The notes: generated by a model from the letters alone, not told the origin. A DNA stretch of 64,000 bases from Mactromeris polynyma (GCA_032209605.1 JASFXZ010000005.1:26276905-26340904); one strand, 5' to 3'; positions 34,863 to 47,329 are shown, counted from the first letter of the stretch. Made by a program: numbers and translations.

Positions 34863-37800
34863 CTGAAAGTACAAAGAAAACATTACTTACATTACCATAG
34901 AAACATTACTACCATAGAATATCACTTAACAATTATAATTAACATACATACACAATATACTGATGTTATCCATTTATTGATTTGTGCCATGTCAAACCAT
35001 GTCAAACCACGATATGTCATATTTATGCCATCTATTTTTGTGACAACCAACTAGTGATTTTTTAACTGAAGGATTTAAAGAATCTTCACCTCTGTGCCAA
35101 CCAAAATGGGATTTTCACTTAAATGATCTTAAACATTTATGCAAATATCCCAAATGCTGTTCATCAACTCAAATATTTGAGCATTCTTATCATTCTTCAT
35201 GCTTGGCATCAACCAAAGAAGACTTTGCAGAAAACACTTCATGCAAATACTAAGTACATGTACTGTTCCAATTAAATGACTGAGTATACTCAAATATAAG
35301 TGTGTTTTTAAGTTACTGAAGCTTTCAAAAACTACATCAGCACACAACTGAAAGCATCACATGAGAAAAGCAGAAGTCACATATATCTAACACCCACATC
35401 AAAAGACATCAATAAACTTGATGGACAAACATTAAAATACAATCCTTGAGGCTTTAAAGGTTGTCTGGTATTAATGTAACAGGAAAATGGATCCAAAGAC
35501 TGCAGTCATGAAGTTTCTTAGTAATTTCATTTGCAACAAAAATACACCTATCTAGGCTTCATTATCTGTATTTTTTCCAACAATGTGGGTTATGTGAGAC
35601 ATAAAGCAAGGATAGTTGTTAAGAGCTCAAGTCAAAGTAAGGCAAGTGCAGAAAAGGCAGACCTTGTAGCAAAAATATATGACAGTGAATGGAAAAGTAG
35701 CCAAACAATGGCAAGTTTAGGTAAAGCAGAAAGGTTGGGTTCTGAAAACTCCCAGCAAGCCAGACTAACTAATCTATCAAGCAGCAGTATGAAGAACAGG
35801 TGTATTTGGTGTGTAGTAAATGAATCAATAAAAATGTTCAATGGTGCTGTATCAGTACATTTATGTATGTGCCAATTACTCTTAAATACTCTTCTTCACG
35901 ATGGAACCTTTATTTTTGCATAGGAATAATTATGTGCATACTCTTTTACATGGTTTTAGTCGTGCTAGGAGACAATTATCAAGTCGCTGGGGCAACATAG
36001 ATTGAATCAGTCTGACACGAAGAGATATATGTTACAAGATGCATTGTGTTTAATTAGGCTATTATTAGACAATTTTACAGAATTTAACGCCATTCCAACA
36101 CCGAAGAACCAGAGTTAGAACTGTCATTATCGTGTTTACAGGCCAGTTGCTAATAGCATTTTGTAACCTTGACCTTGACTTTACAGTGCAGTTGCACTAT
36201 TGAATAAAAGTTTTGTTAGCAAGTCCATAATGACCTCACCAGTTAAATTATCAATATCTATTTTGGATCTGGAGTGACCAGCAATGGTAACATCTCATCA
36301 TTTTTTATGATGCACAACAAATCTTAACCTTCAAATTGCACTGTTCATCTTTTTCAAGATATTTCTAGTTTAATTGTAATCTGATTGTATATTAAACTTT
36401 TCTTGAATGTTTGAAGAAACTGGTATAACTGGCCAAAATCTGGGAAACTGCAATTATTCTACACTGAATGTTCTAGGTCCTCTGGCTGTCATGATTCACT
36501 TAGACTTTCGTTGACATCTAAAATACTATTTTATATCCTTAAAATCAGTGTAGTTCATTCAATACAGGAGCCTTATTTACAAACATGAACTGAAACTCAG
36601 ACTTACATTTTACTCCTTTGTTGTTATATAACAGAACAGATTTTAATCAAACTTGGCAAACGTGTGGAGTGTGCAAGAACAATTATTCTGACAATAATTC
36701 ATACGTATAGATATAAGGAAAACAAAAGGCAGATAAATTTAACTGATGCAGATCTAAAATGTTTGTGAATAACGCACCTCGTCATAAATAATGCGATTCC
36801 TACTTGTTATATATATTACACATGCAGCTGGACTGACTTTAAGTGACAGACTTATAATGATTTAGGGAGTAACACATCAATATTTAATGTTACGTATTAA
36901 CCTAAACCACATGGAATATACTGAACAGACACCGTGGTCCAGACAAGTAATTATAAATATACAATGTGCCAAGCACGGGGATGTTGCGTCTTGTTGACTT
37001 TTTACTACGAGTTGAAACATTTCATACAGCTGATAATTATATTCATACTCAAAATGCTGAATCATTGTTTTTAGATGATGTAATGTATAAACTATGTAAC
37101 ATAGGGAACCATGGCCTAACTTATGAAGATAGCTAAAAGCTCTTTTGCAATAACACACAAATCACAATATAATTGACCTTGCACAGAAATGGAAAAAAAC
37201 AACGCAACCTCACATTGACTGATATATATTAATTTAACGACATCCAAACAAATTAAATACAATTCACATAAATAATTACTTTAAGCAAAAATTCATAGAA
37301 GCATTCAAATTTTTATTTCATTACCCAATAGTAAAAACAGTTAAAAACAAACACACACACACACACAGTTATATGCTTATTGCTTTGATCCTGGACTTTG
37401 TGCATGCAAGATGTAATTTTGAAAAGATGTTAAAACAAACAGTGTATTACAATGAAGAATCGATAATTTAATTGAAGAAAATTCCTGAAAATTTTCAATT
37501 TAATTGCTTTTGTCACCTAAATCTCTTCTCCAAATTTGAAACAATTCATTGAAATATTCAATGGAACAATAGAACATTAATCTTAATTTAATCAAGGCCT
37601 CGGTCTGGTAGCATCCATTTTAAATAAGTACCATCATTTACATAAGACTGTTGTATAGATCACTTATGATTTGCAACACTTTTAATTACAAAATGGCCAC
37701 AAGTTAGGAAAATTTTAGCTTTGTTAATTATAAATAGTAGTGAGACAGTGATGGTATATGTTCCTGCTACAAATTCTATAGATCTTGTAACCTTCAAGTG

Positions 37801-38538
37801 AACAAAACTTGGAATTACATATTACATATTAGCACGCTAGTCCATTCTTCAGTATTAAAATAATCATTTGCAAATAGCCCCTGATTTACATTATTCACTA
37901 TTCCGATCAACCAATTAATCAACAAAAGCAAGTCTGTTTCCAACATTTATGTTATATAACCTACATTTATCAACAAACAGGAGGCATCTTATTGGAAATC
38001 TGTTAGGGACCATTATTAACAAAGCGTCACCATGGCGATTGTGAACAAAACATTAAAAGTGTCTCCATTGAGTCATGACTTTATTTATAGAGATGTTTTG
38101 ACACCCTGAGTCTAAAATAACTTGCCAATTTGATAAAAAAGATCTAGATAAGTCATTGAGTACATGAATATTTCACTGGCATCAGTGGTCCACGGTATAG
38201 TATAATCAATGAACTGCACGAAAACCCCGTGTTGGCCAATTTGAAGTTAATGTTGGGGATTTGTCAAGCAAGGATTACCTTAATTACATTTTTGCCTTAT
38301 TTGGATGCAATAGTGAGGTTACGTGCACCTTTAAATCAGGTTTGAACACACAGTGGTGTTTTTCACTTCTATTTTCACCCATTATTTGTATTAATGTGTT
38401 AAGTTCCTTTGCCATGGCAACTGTTTATACATAATTATATGTTCATGTCTCGCTGTGCTTGTGAGGTGACTGAGTACATTCTATGTGGCAATGCCTGCTG
38501 GACTCCTACACTCATCTGTTTCGCTGCATATTCATTTT
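34863..38538. other. Upstream intron of the receptor gene: mostly unannotated
   Basis: No further receptor exon was identified. A 130-codon plus-strand frame at 35531-35923, rich in Ser/Lys, has no known domain and runs against the receptor gene; I do not call it. There is a MITE family B copy at 36565-36780 and a (CA)n tract near 37347-37367. Confidence 0.5.
36565..36780. mobile_element. MITE-like family B, copy 3
   Basis: The left end CAGGAGCCTTATTTACAAAC and the right end GTTTGTGAATAACGCACCTC are imperfect inverted repeats. Sub-terminal TGAAACTCAGACTTA is shared with the other copies. Confidence 0.65.
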
Positions 38539-39188
38539 GAATAAACCATGCACACACAATTTTTTGTATTAATTAACTCATACAAATCTAATTCTATAAT
38601 CATGGTTGTAAATAACAAGTCATTGCAGGCACGGGGGGGGGGGGGGGGGAGGGGAGGGCAATAACCTCACGTAACTGCAAGAATGTAGACAGTGAAAATA
38701 TGCATAATTAATCCCATATGTTTGACTGCTACATGAGATACGTCATTTAATTTACTGTTTGTCACAGTTTGATTTTGATTTAATTGACATTTATTGTGTA
38801 TATCAGAATTTAAATGCTATGATTTATTACCAACAGTGAATTAATAATAGGCAGACAAATGTATCATGAACAAATCAGCTGAAACTGTGCTTGTCTTCTT
38901 ACTGTATATTTATGAAATGTACAACAATGATATTTGCATGTAGCAGCTGGAAGAAAAAGATTTGGTTAACTAATTATTCAATTTTCATTCATCTGATCAA
39001 TTACTGGAAGCTAAAAATGGTGCAGTAATCAATTCCATGTAAACAGAATTAGTGATATTGATGCTGACTGCCAATAAAGCAATATATACGTATCAAATAT
39101 ACTTCCCCCATCCCAATATTAACACTTAATTATAGAATTAGATTTGTATGAGTTAATACAAAAAATTGTGTGCGCATGGTTTATTCAA
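38539..39188. mobile_element. 650-bp element with 60-62-bp inverted repeat arms and a G17 tract
   Basis: The left arm 38539-38600 (GAATAAACCATGCACACACA ... CTAATTCTATAAT) and the right arm 39129-39188 are reverse complements except for a 4-bp TTAA insertion and one mismatch (CACACACA/CGCACACA). The interior holds G17-A-G4-A-G3 (38633-38658), a potential G-quadruplex on the plus strand. No open frame of note. Confidence 0.85.
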
Positions 39189-39242
39189 ATATATATTAAG
39201 TATTGATGCTGACTGAAAATATTTAACTGCCACTATAACATC

Positions 39243-39860
39243 CCGGTATTGATGCCAGTATACCCCCCACCCCCAGTATTGATATGGAATATCTATATAA
39301 CACCTTGGTATTGATGCCAATATACCCCCACCCCCAGTATTGATATGGAATATCTATATAACACCTTGGTATTGATGCCAATATACCCCCACCCCCAGTA
39401 TTGATATGGAATATCTATATAACACCTTGGTATTGATGCCAGTATACCCCCCACCCCCAGTATTGATATGGAATATCTATATAACACCTTGGTATTGATG
39501 CCAGTATACCCCCACCCCCAGTATTGATATGGAATATCTATATAACACCTTGGTATTGATGTCAGTATACCCCCCACCCCCAGTATTGATATGGAATATC
39601 TATATAACACCTTGGTATTGATGCCAGTATACCCCCCACCCCCAGTATTGATATGGAATATCTATATAACACCTTGGTATTGATGCCAGTATACCCCCCA
39701 CCCCCAGTATTGATATAGAATATCTATATAACACCTTGGTATTGATGCCAATATACCCCCACCCCCAGTATTGATATAGAATATCTATATAACACCTTGG
39801 TATTGATGCCAGTATATCCCCAACCCCCAGTATTGATATGGAATATTATTATAACACCCT
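39243..39860. repeat. 60-62-bp minisatellite, about 10 units
   Basis: The unit reads CACCTTGGTATTGATGCCAG, then TATACCCCCCACCCCCAG, then TATTGATATGGAATATCTAT. Period changes come from the length of the C-run. The array starts about 55 bp after the long inverted repeat. Minus-strand open frames are by-products. Confidence 0.95.
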
Positions 39861-40260
39861 GGTATTGATGCTGGCTGCCAGTATAACACCCTGGTATTGA
39901 TGCTGGCTGCCAATATAACACACAGGAATTTATGCTGACAGCCAATATATCACTTTTTTATATCATTGATGCTGACAGCCAATATATCACTCTGGTATAT
40001 CATTGATGCTGACAGCCAATATATCACTCTGTTATATCATTGATGCTGACAGCCAATATAACACCCTGGTATTGATGCTGGCTGCCAATATAACACACAG
40101 GAATTGATGCTGACAGCCAATATATCACTCTGTTATATCATTGATGCTGGCTGCCAATATAACACACAGGAATTGATGCTGACAGCCAATATATCACTCT
40201 GGTATATCATTGATGCTGACAGCCAATATAACACCCTGAGTATGGATACTGGTTGCTGAT
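39861..40260. repeat. Related 32-45-bp repeats next to the 60-bp array
   Basis: Alternating units with TGATGCTGACAGCCAATATA and TGATGCTGGCTGCCAATATA share TATTGATGC and the 'caatataacaccctggta' phrase with the neighbouring array, so the two arrays are kin. Worn copies continue to about 40480. Confidence 0.85.
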
Positions 40261-41084
40261 TACTAGTTATACTAATAAAACCCACTGATTTAAATGATGC
40301 ACACAGTGTCATTCAATATAAAACCCCTTATATTCAATCTGACTGTAAATATACTACTAAAACCCCTGGTAATGATGCTGACTGCCAATTGATATATATC
40401 CCCTAGTATAAATGCTGACCACCAACCCAAAGTATAGATACAGACCACCAACCCCAAGTATAGATGCTGACCACCAATATAGCCAAAGTAAAAACGCCAT
40501 CACAAATATTACTTATACAGTACACTATTAAAAGAATTATGTTTCAATAGTATACATATCTTAGGAGTTTGGTACCTGAAGTGTATCATAAATTTCAGCA
40601 ATGATAGGGGCAATTCTGAACACTTGAGTTCATTTATTTGTAAGGCTAAGTTCAACACAGAACAAACTGTTCATACCAAGGACCAATATATCAAAGCAAA
40701 TTCTTATAATTAGATTAAGGACACACCAAATACTAATTATCCTCCAAACAAAACTCTAATTACACTGCATAACATTACTAGTAGTCCTAATTATAATGGT
40801 ACCTAGTCTATTTAGCTAGACCCAATAAATTTTATTTTGTTTTAAATTTAAAGAGTTAAGTTTCCAAAAGGTTCTTCACTTAAAATGCCCCACTTTCCTG
40901 TTATATTCATATTCAGATCACAACAAAATCAATAGTGCCTTTTTTGAACTTACACCATACATAATTATAATGACTTGATGCAATCACAACAAAACCTTAA
41001 GTATTTCAATAACATCAATCACCCTGAGGTCACAATATTTACACAAATCAATTGAATTAATCGGGCAAAGCATAAATAATTAAA

Positions 41085-42584
41085 ATGTCTGGTATATCTT
41101 TTTCAAAATTTCTAAATCAAGAGGACCATCAGGATGATTTGCAACACAAAACACAAGAGGACCATCAGGATGAATTGCAACACAAAACACAAGAGGACCA
41201 TCAGGATGAATTGCAACACAAAACACAAGAGGACCATCAGGATGAATTGCAACATAAAACACAAGAGGACCATCAGGATGAATTGCAACACAAAACACAA
41301 GAGGACCATCAGGATGAATTGCAACACAAAACACAAGAGGACCATCAGGATGAATTGCAACATAAAACACAAGAGGACCATCAGGATGAATTGCAACATA
41401 AAACACAAGAGGACCATCAGGATGAATTGCAACATAAAACACAAGAGGACCATCAGGATGAATTGCAACACAAAACACAAGAGGACCATCAGGATGAATT
41501 GCAACACAAAACACAAGAGGACCATCAGGATGAATTGCAACATAAAACACAAGAGGACCATCAGGATGAATTGCAACACAAAACACAAGAGGACCATCAG
41601 GATGAATTGCAACACAAAACACAAGAGGACCATCAGGATGAATTGCAACATAAAACACAAGAGGACCATCAGGATGAATTGCAACATAAAACACAAGAGG
41701 ACCATCAGGATGAATTGCAACATAAAACACAAGAGGACCATCAGGATGAATTGCAACACAAAACACAAGAGGACCATCAGGATGAATTGCAACATAAAAC
41801 ACAAGAGGACCATCAGGATGAATTGCAACATAAAACACAAGAGGACCATCAGGATGAATTGCAACACAAAACACAAGAGGACCATCAGGATGAATTGCAA
41901 CATAAAACACAAGAGGACCATCAGGATGAATTGCAACATAAAACACAAGAGGACCATCAGGATGAATTGCAACATAAAACACAAGAGGACCATCAGGATG
42001 AATTGCAACATAAAACACAAGAGGACCATCAGGATGAATTGCAACATAAAACACAAGAGGACCATCAGGATGAATTGCAACACAAAACACAAGAGGACCA
42101 TCAGGATGAATTGCAACATAAAACACAAGAGGACCATCAGGATGAATTGCAACATAAAACACAAGAGGACCATCAGGATGAATTGCAACACAAAACACAA
42201 GAGGACCATCAGGATGAATTGCAACACAAAACACAAGAGGACCATCAGGATGAATTGCAACATAAAACACAAGAGGACCATCAGGATGAATTGCAACACA
42301 AAACACAAGAGGACCATCAGGATGAATTGCAACATAAAACACAAGAGGACCATCAGGATAAAGTTCTAACACAAGAGGACCATCATAATGAATTGCAACA
42401 AAAACACAAAAGGACCAAACCCAAAACACAAGAGGACCATCAGGATGAATTGCAACATAAAACACAAGAGGACCATCAGGATAAAGTTCTAACACAAGAG
42501 GACCATCATAATGAATTGCAACAAAAACACAAAAGGACCAAACACAAAAAAACAAGAGGACCATTAAGAGGACCATCACGATGA
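41085..42584 (+). CDS. Possible repeat protein: 12-residue QEDHQDELQHKT tandem repeat
   Basis: Not a known family. An ATG at 41085 opens MSGISFSKFLN and then about 34 uninterrupted copies of QEDHQDELQHKT, followed by a mixed part with VLTQEDHHNELQQKHKRT, ending at 42584 after a frame change. In this frame the C/T difference that marks unit types is the third base of a His codon (CAC/CAT) and so is silent, as is the A/G difference in a Gln codon; in the competing frames the C/T change alters the residue. The product would be acidic, His/Gln-rich, without a signal peptide, and might form extended helices. Against a gene: five other frames are also open for hundreds of codons, there is no intron signal or promoter I can recognise, and it lies within or upstream of the receptor's 5' intron. 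Array evolution alone may explain it. Confidence 0.25.
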   Translation: MSGISFSKFLNQEDHQDDLQHKTQEDHQDELQHKTQEDHQDELQHKTQEDHQDELQHKTQEDHQDELQHKTQEDHQDELQHKTQEDHQDELQHKTQEDHQDELQHKTQEDHQDELQHKTQEDHQDELQHKTQEDHQDELQHKTQEDHQDELQHKTQEDHQDELQHKTQEDHQDELQHKTQEDHQDELQHKTQEDHQDELQHKTQEDHQDELQHKTQEDHQDELQHKTQEDHQDELQHKTQEDHQDELQHKTQEDHQDELQHKTQEDHQDELQHKTQEDHQDELQHKTQEDHQDELQHKTQEDHQDELQHKTQEDHQDELQHKTQEDHQDELQHKTQEDHQDELQHKTQEDHQDELQHKTQEDHQDELQHKTQEDHQDELQHKTQEDHQDELQHKTQEDHQDELQHKTQEDHQDELQHKTQEDHQDKVLTQEDHHNELQQKHKRTKPKTQEDHQDELQHKTQEDHQDKVLTQEDHHNELQQKHKRTKHKKTRGPLRGPSR

Positions 42585-42990
42585 ATTGCAACACAAAACA
42601 CAAGAGGACCATCACAATGAATTGCAACACAAAACACAAGAGGACCATCACAATGAATTGCAACACAAAACACAGGAGGACCATCACAATGAATTGCAAC
42701 ACAAAACACAGGAGGACCATCACAATGAATTGCAACACAAAACACAGGAGGACCATCAGGATGAATTGCAACATAAAACACAAGAGGACCATCAGGATGA
42801 ATTGCAACACAAAACACAAGAGGACCATCACAATGAATTGCAACACAAAACACAGGAGGACCATCACAATGAATTGCAACACAAAACACAGGAGGACCAT
42901 CACAATGAATTGCAACACAAAACACAGGAGGACCATCACAATGAATTGCAACACAAAACACAAGAGGACCATCAGGATGAAACACAGCAT
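41115..42990. repeat. 36-bp minisatellite, about 50 units, with higher-order structure
   Basis: The unit is GAGGACCATCAGGATGAATT followed by GCAACACAAAACACAA. Main block 41115-42353: 34 units that differ almost only by C/T in CAACA[C/T]AAA. Middle block 42354-42575: two copies of a longer unit with AAGTTCTAACACAAGAGG and CAAAAACACAAAAGGACC. Right block 42576-42990: units with CATCACAATGAA and ACACAGGAGG. The order of C and T units repeats in blocks of eight, pointing to 288-bp duplications. Confidence 0.97.
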
Positions 42991-43308
42991 ATAACTGAAG
43001 AGAACCATATAAGGTCTGTTAAATTAGTAATTGAGTGAAAGGTTAATGTTTTCTTCAAAACAATATAAGATAATAATCATATGAAATAACTTTTTAAAGC
43101 TTTTGGAAACCCAGGAAAGCCATTTAAGTTTGACTGATTATATTAAATAATAGAGTAACTGTAGAGAAATGCTGTAATACCTAAAACACCAACTCAAACA
43201 ATAACCTCTGTAAGAACAGTATAATTGGTCCAAAAGAATCCAGTATAGACAAGGAATCAGAAGAGCAATACCATGTGCATATCCATCAAAACAGCAACAA
43301 TCAAGAAT

Positions 43309-43476
43309 ACAGTAAAACCTTAATAATAAGACAACCTTTGGTACGCTTGAAAACTGGTCTTCTTATTGAGGTGGTTTTAGTATTAAGGTTAAATAAAGAG
43401 CAAAACCGTGAAAATGGACTTGAAGATTGTATTCTTAATTTTGAGGTGGTTATATTATTGAGGTGGTATTTTACTG
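43309..43476. mobile_element. Short MITE-like element
   Basis: Ends CAGTAAAACCTTAATAATA and GGTGGTATTTTACTG are imperfect inverted repeats. Internal CTTATTGAGGTGGTTTTAG and TATTATTGAGGTGG recur. About 168 bp, with no coding. Confidence 0.6.
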
Positions 43477-43479
43477 TGG

Positions 43480-44870
43480 TTACTGTACATAAATAGATTG
43501 TTGGGTCATTTAGATTAATTTCTACAGGTATCATTCATTTTCATAATGCAACTTTTTCAATTTAATTATTTTCTGTTGTCATCAATCTTTTCAGCAAATG
43601 TCTCATGTTATATTATATGAATATTAATGCATTTATAAACTTAAGTTACCAGATGAGATGTAATATCGGCCAAATAAATTTACCATATCACATATCACAA
43701 TAAATAATAAATACCTCAATATCATTTACAAGTAAAGATGCTTAATAACCTTTAACACTTTGATATGCAAATTACGACAAAAATTGATGTATTTAACAAG
43801 TACTGTGATGATGAATGAATAATGTCATGAAATTAGAATTCCCCGTGACTTAAAAGTCATCAGATAGAACACCTTAAAAAACAGGCCATTAAGAACACAA
43901 CTACAATATAACAGGGGGATGGGGGAAACAAGGGGCTTTAGATACATCCATGTTGGAAAAAAGTGAATGGATTTGAGATCTTTCGTATGATCAGATTCTT
44001 ATCTGACAGAATAAGGCAAGAGCTTTCATTTCTCAGTGTAGCTGTAGGGGTGATTATGTATAATATCATGAGTATCACAATTCAACAGAGGAACAAAAAA
44101 AACTTTTAGGGCTATAAGATTGCAGAAGTACATCAACAAATAACATTTCTTGTCATGTGTTAAAGATCATAATTATGGAATTTCTTACACCAAATTCTGA
44201 CATATCACTGGTATGTTATATACTGTACAGATGTCAGAAAGTATGGAGCCAGTATGGAATGGGATTGCGTATACAATGTAGTAGTTTGTCAGGGAATTCC
44301 TTGACAGTACATACATGTATTTAGTTTGTCAGGTTCATAAACTTAGTGCATATGTGCATTTTTCACATGTGCAAGTGCACATTGAAGTAATGCATACAAG
44401 ATTTAGCCGTGGGGGGAAACTGAAGTAATAAAACTCATCACCAAAGCCAGCAAGATTTGTTCCCATAGTAACAAAGAATTAAAAAAATAACTTATGGCCA
44501 TATCAATTTATGTCATGTGACACTTATTAATAATGCATGTAATAAAGTATCCAAATAATTAACCAGATTGTTATTATATTAAGAATCATATAAAGTCATA
44601 GCCAGAAAACTACATGGTTAACACAACTGCTAAGAGAATCGATCTGACTACATGACCGTGAACCAAGAGAAAACGACCTTGTAAGTTGCATTCTGTGCAT
44701 TATCTCATTTTCATAAATATAAATGCCTGCCAAGTAATCTAAATCTTTTCATTGTGTTAAGGTACACCGCAGCTAAGTTACTGTAAGCTAACAGTATCCC
44801 CCATATACCATTTTATCTGAGGAAATAACAACAGTCTGTGAACCATGTATGTGCTGCATGGTGATTATGC
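43480..44870. other. AT-rich spacer
   Basis: No gene or clear repeat found; scattered short frames only. Confidence 0.5.
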
Positions 44871-45744
44871 CATCCCCGCTGAAATGACCATTGTCATATC
44901 AGGACTGACCATGATCAAAACATGGTCAACAATGATTTGACAATGAAAAAACATGATAGCTGACAATGAAGATTTTTGACAATGAAATAGTCCTGATCTG
45001 ACAATATTTTGACCATGTCCTAATCATGGACATTTACAACCAACAGATTTGACAATGATATGATCATTATCAAAACATAGTCACAACAAAAATTAATTTC
45101 TCCATAGTCATATCAGAGTCTTTTTATTGTTGTTTTAACTGACAATGTTTTGACCATAGTGTGTTTCATAACCATAACATAGTTAAAACATAGCCAGTGT
45201 TAATTCAACAGCATAATTGTGATGAAAATTTAAATGACAATGATATAGCCATGCTGCTGTTTTGATCATGTTCAGGTCATGGACATCCCATACAGAAATT
45301 ATTTCAATGTATTTTTAAGTCCTAATAATTCCTTAGAATTCTTAGCAATAAATACCATGTTGTCTCATTTAGAGAACATTGGAATTCTTTGTAATAGAGG
45401 GTCCTAACAAATCCTAAAAAATCATAAGATTACTTTGGATATTTAAGTTGGAAAAGTATGGAAAAGATTGGAATATTAATCCAAATATATCCTATCTTTT
45501 TCTGGATTGGAAAAGTTATCACTATTTAGGAATTTAAATATTTCTCTGAAATATGAAAATCCATACATTTGGATTAGTTAAGAATTTAGCATCATGACAT
45601 TGAACAAATTGGATATCTTATTACATGTTAGAAATTTAACGGTTTCCTTTTTCAGATTTTGGGCAGTTTAAAATCCTATGTTTTCCAATGGTCTTCATTT
45701 ATATGTGCTAGAGGAATACTTTACTAATTAATATATGTATACAT

Positions 45745-46090
45745 GAATACTTAGTAAGTTGTATACAAAGAGTACATGTACATATCTGAACAATATAATT
45801 ATTTCATGGTTGCCATCATGTATAGTATTTTGTAATAATCAGTTCGAGATAAACAAGTCAATTAAAAATAAGTTGACATACAAATAAAGATGTATTGTCT
45901 TAAGACTTCATCTATTTATTTTTATACATAAAACAATAACATATAAAAGGAAATATTAAATGTGCCAATGAATATTTTAACCATGTAAAGCTTTACTAAC
46001 AAGACAAACATTTTGACAACCATGAACTAATTATATTGTTCAGATACTCTTTGTATACAAATTACTAAGTTGACTGTCATCTGACCATGG
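45745..46090. repeat. Internal inverted repeat (stem of about 65-75 bp)
   Basis: The left stem includes CTTAGTAAGTTGTATACAAA and CTGAACAATATAATTA; the right stem has the inverse (TAATTATATTGTTCAGATAC, TTTGTATACAAATTACTAAG). The loop is about 190 bp. It may be a nested MITE or part of the fold-back structure. Confidence 0.75.
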
Positions 46091-46718
46091 TTACAAACAT
46101 TATAGACATGGTTGGCTATGGTCAAAACGACTTTGTGCAAGGTTCACCTTGGTTGAATTAATGGTCAGTGTTAATCATTCACTAATAAAAAACTGTTCTA
46201 TATCCTTAAGTAATAATTATTCTAATAAAGTTAATGCATTCAGGACAAAATTATTTGTACAGGTTATCAGTTCAACAAAGCATTTGTTCTACTTTCACTC
46301 AATTTTCAGAGACATTTACCATCTGTTTTTTTCAAAATTATGATCTATTTATGGCAAATGTAGTTCATTGTAGTTGTAAAACATAAGAAAATTGACATTG
46401 TTACCAAATTATGTCACTTCCAAGACTTAAACTAACATTTTTTTAAAATATTTTGAAGTATTTTAGTAAATTACCTCCCTTTATAAAAAAATACATACTT
46501 TTTTATTTTTTTCCAATAAAAGCACCATTAAAAAAATATTCAGTAAAGGATTGCCTAGAATATTATAACTTGCAACTGCTTTAAAATTAAATTTAACATA
46601 CATTATACAATTTAAAAATAGTTTTAGTTGTGTTTTAAGTTACCATATATATAGAAGGAAAATTACTTAACTTTATAAACTGAATACTTTATCCAATGAT
46701 GGACTGAAAAAAGGTGTT

Positions 46719-47100
46719 TTGACTATGGTTCATAATGACCCTGATTTAACTGTCAAGATGACCATGTTTCAAACATGGACAACCATGGACGTTAAATGGC
46801 ACAATTGCCTGAACATGGATGACCATGTTTTGACAATGGTTCATAATGACCCTGATTTAACCGTCAAGATGACCATGTTTCAAACATGGACGACCATGGA
46901 CGTTAAATGGCACAATTGCCTGAACATGGATGACCATGTTTTGACAATGGTTCATAATGATCCTGATTTAACCGTCAAGATGACCATGTTTCAAACATGG
47001 ACGACCATGGACATTAAATGGCACAATTGCCTGAACATGGAAGACCATGTTTTGACAATGGTTCATAATGACCATGATTTAACTGTCTGGATGACCATGA
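46719..47100. repeat. 111-bp direct repeat, about 3.4 units
   Basis: The unit begins GGTTCATAATGACCCTGATT and includes GACCATGTTTCAAACATGGA and GTTAAATGGCACAATTGCC. Because 111 is a multiple of three, the plus frame stays open (37-residue repeat), but there is no other sign of coding. Confidence 0.9.
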
Positions 47101-47329
47101 ATTAGCAATTGTATGTCGATGTTTATATCATTGTCATGATAAAGTCATATCATTGTTAAAGTGACCATCGTCAGGAATTGTGCCATTTAACGTCCATGGT
47201 CATCCATGTTTGAAACATGGTCATTTTATTGTCATAACAGGGGTCGAACATGATCACTGACCATGTTTGAAACATGGTAAAACCATGGATTAAACATGGT
47301 TTGACAATGATCATTTCACAGGGGATGAT

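Larger units (their letters stand above)
44871..47327. mobile_element. 2.46-kb fold-back-like element with 26-bp inverted ends
   Basis: The left end 44871-44896 (CATCCCCGCTGAAATGACCA...) and the right end 47302-47327 are inverted repeats matching at 23 of 26 positions. The flanks inside are saturated with GACCATG/CATGGTC and GACAATG words in both directions. A 111-bp direct repeat (46719-47100) lies near the right end, with part of its unit inverted at about 47170-47225. A second inverted pair, 45745-45822 against 46014-46090, sits in the centre. There is no transposase frame, so it would be non-autonomous. No clear target duplication was seen. Confidence 0.75.

Noticed and set aside
35531..35923. 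130-codon plus-strand frame rich in Ser and Lys
   Set aside because: No recognisable domain, no splice or promoter support, and it lies inside the upstream intron of the receptor on the opposite strand.
41080..43008. A 642-codon open frame on the minus strand, and long frames in other phases, across the 36-bp array
   Set aside because: The 36-bp unit lacks stop codons in several frames, so long frames are automatic; in these frames the unit variants change residues and there is no non-repeat part with domain character.
46719..47105. 128-codon frame with a 37-residue repeat
   Set aside because: It comes from a 111-bp direct repeat (a multiple of three) inside the fold-back-like element; no other coding sign.
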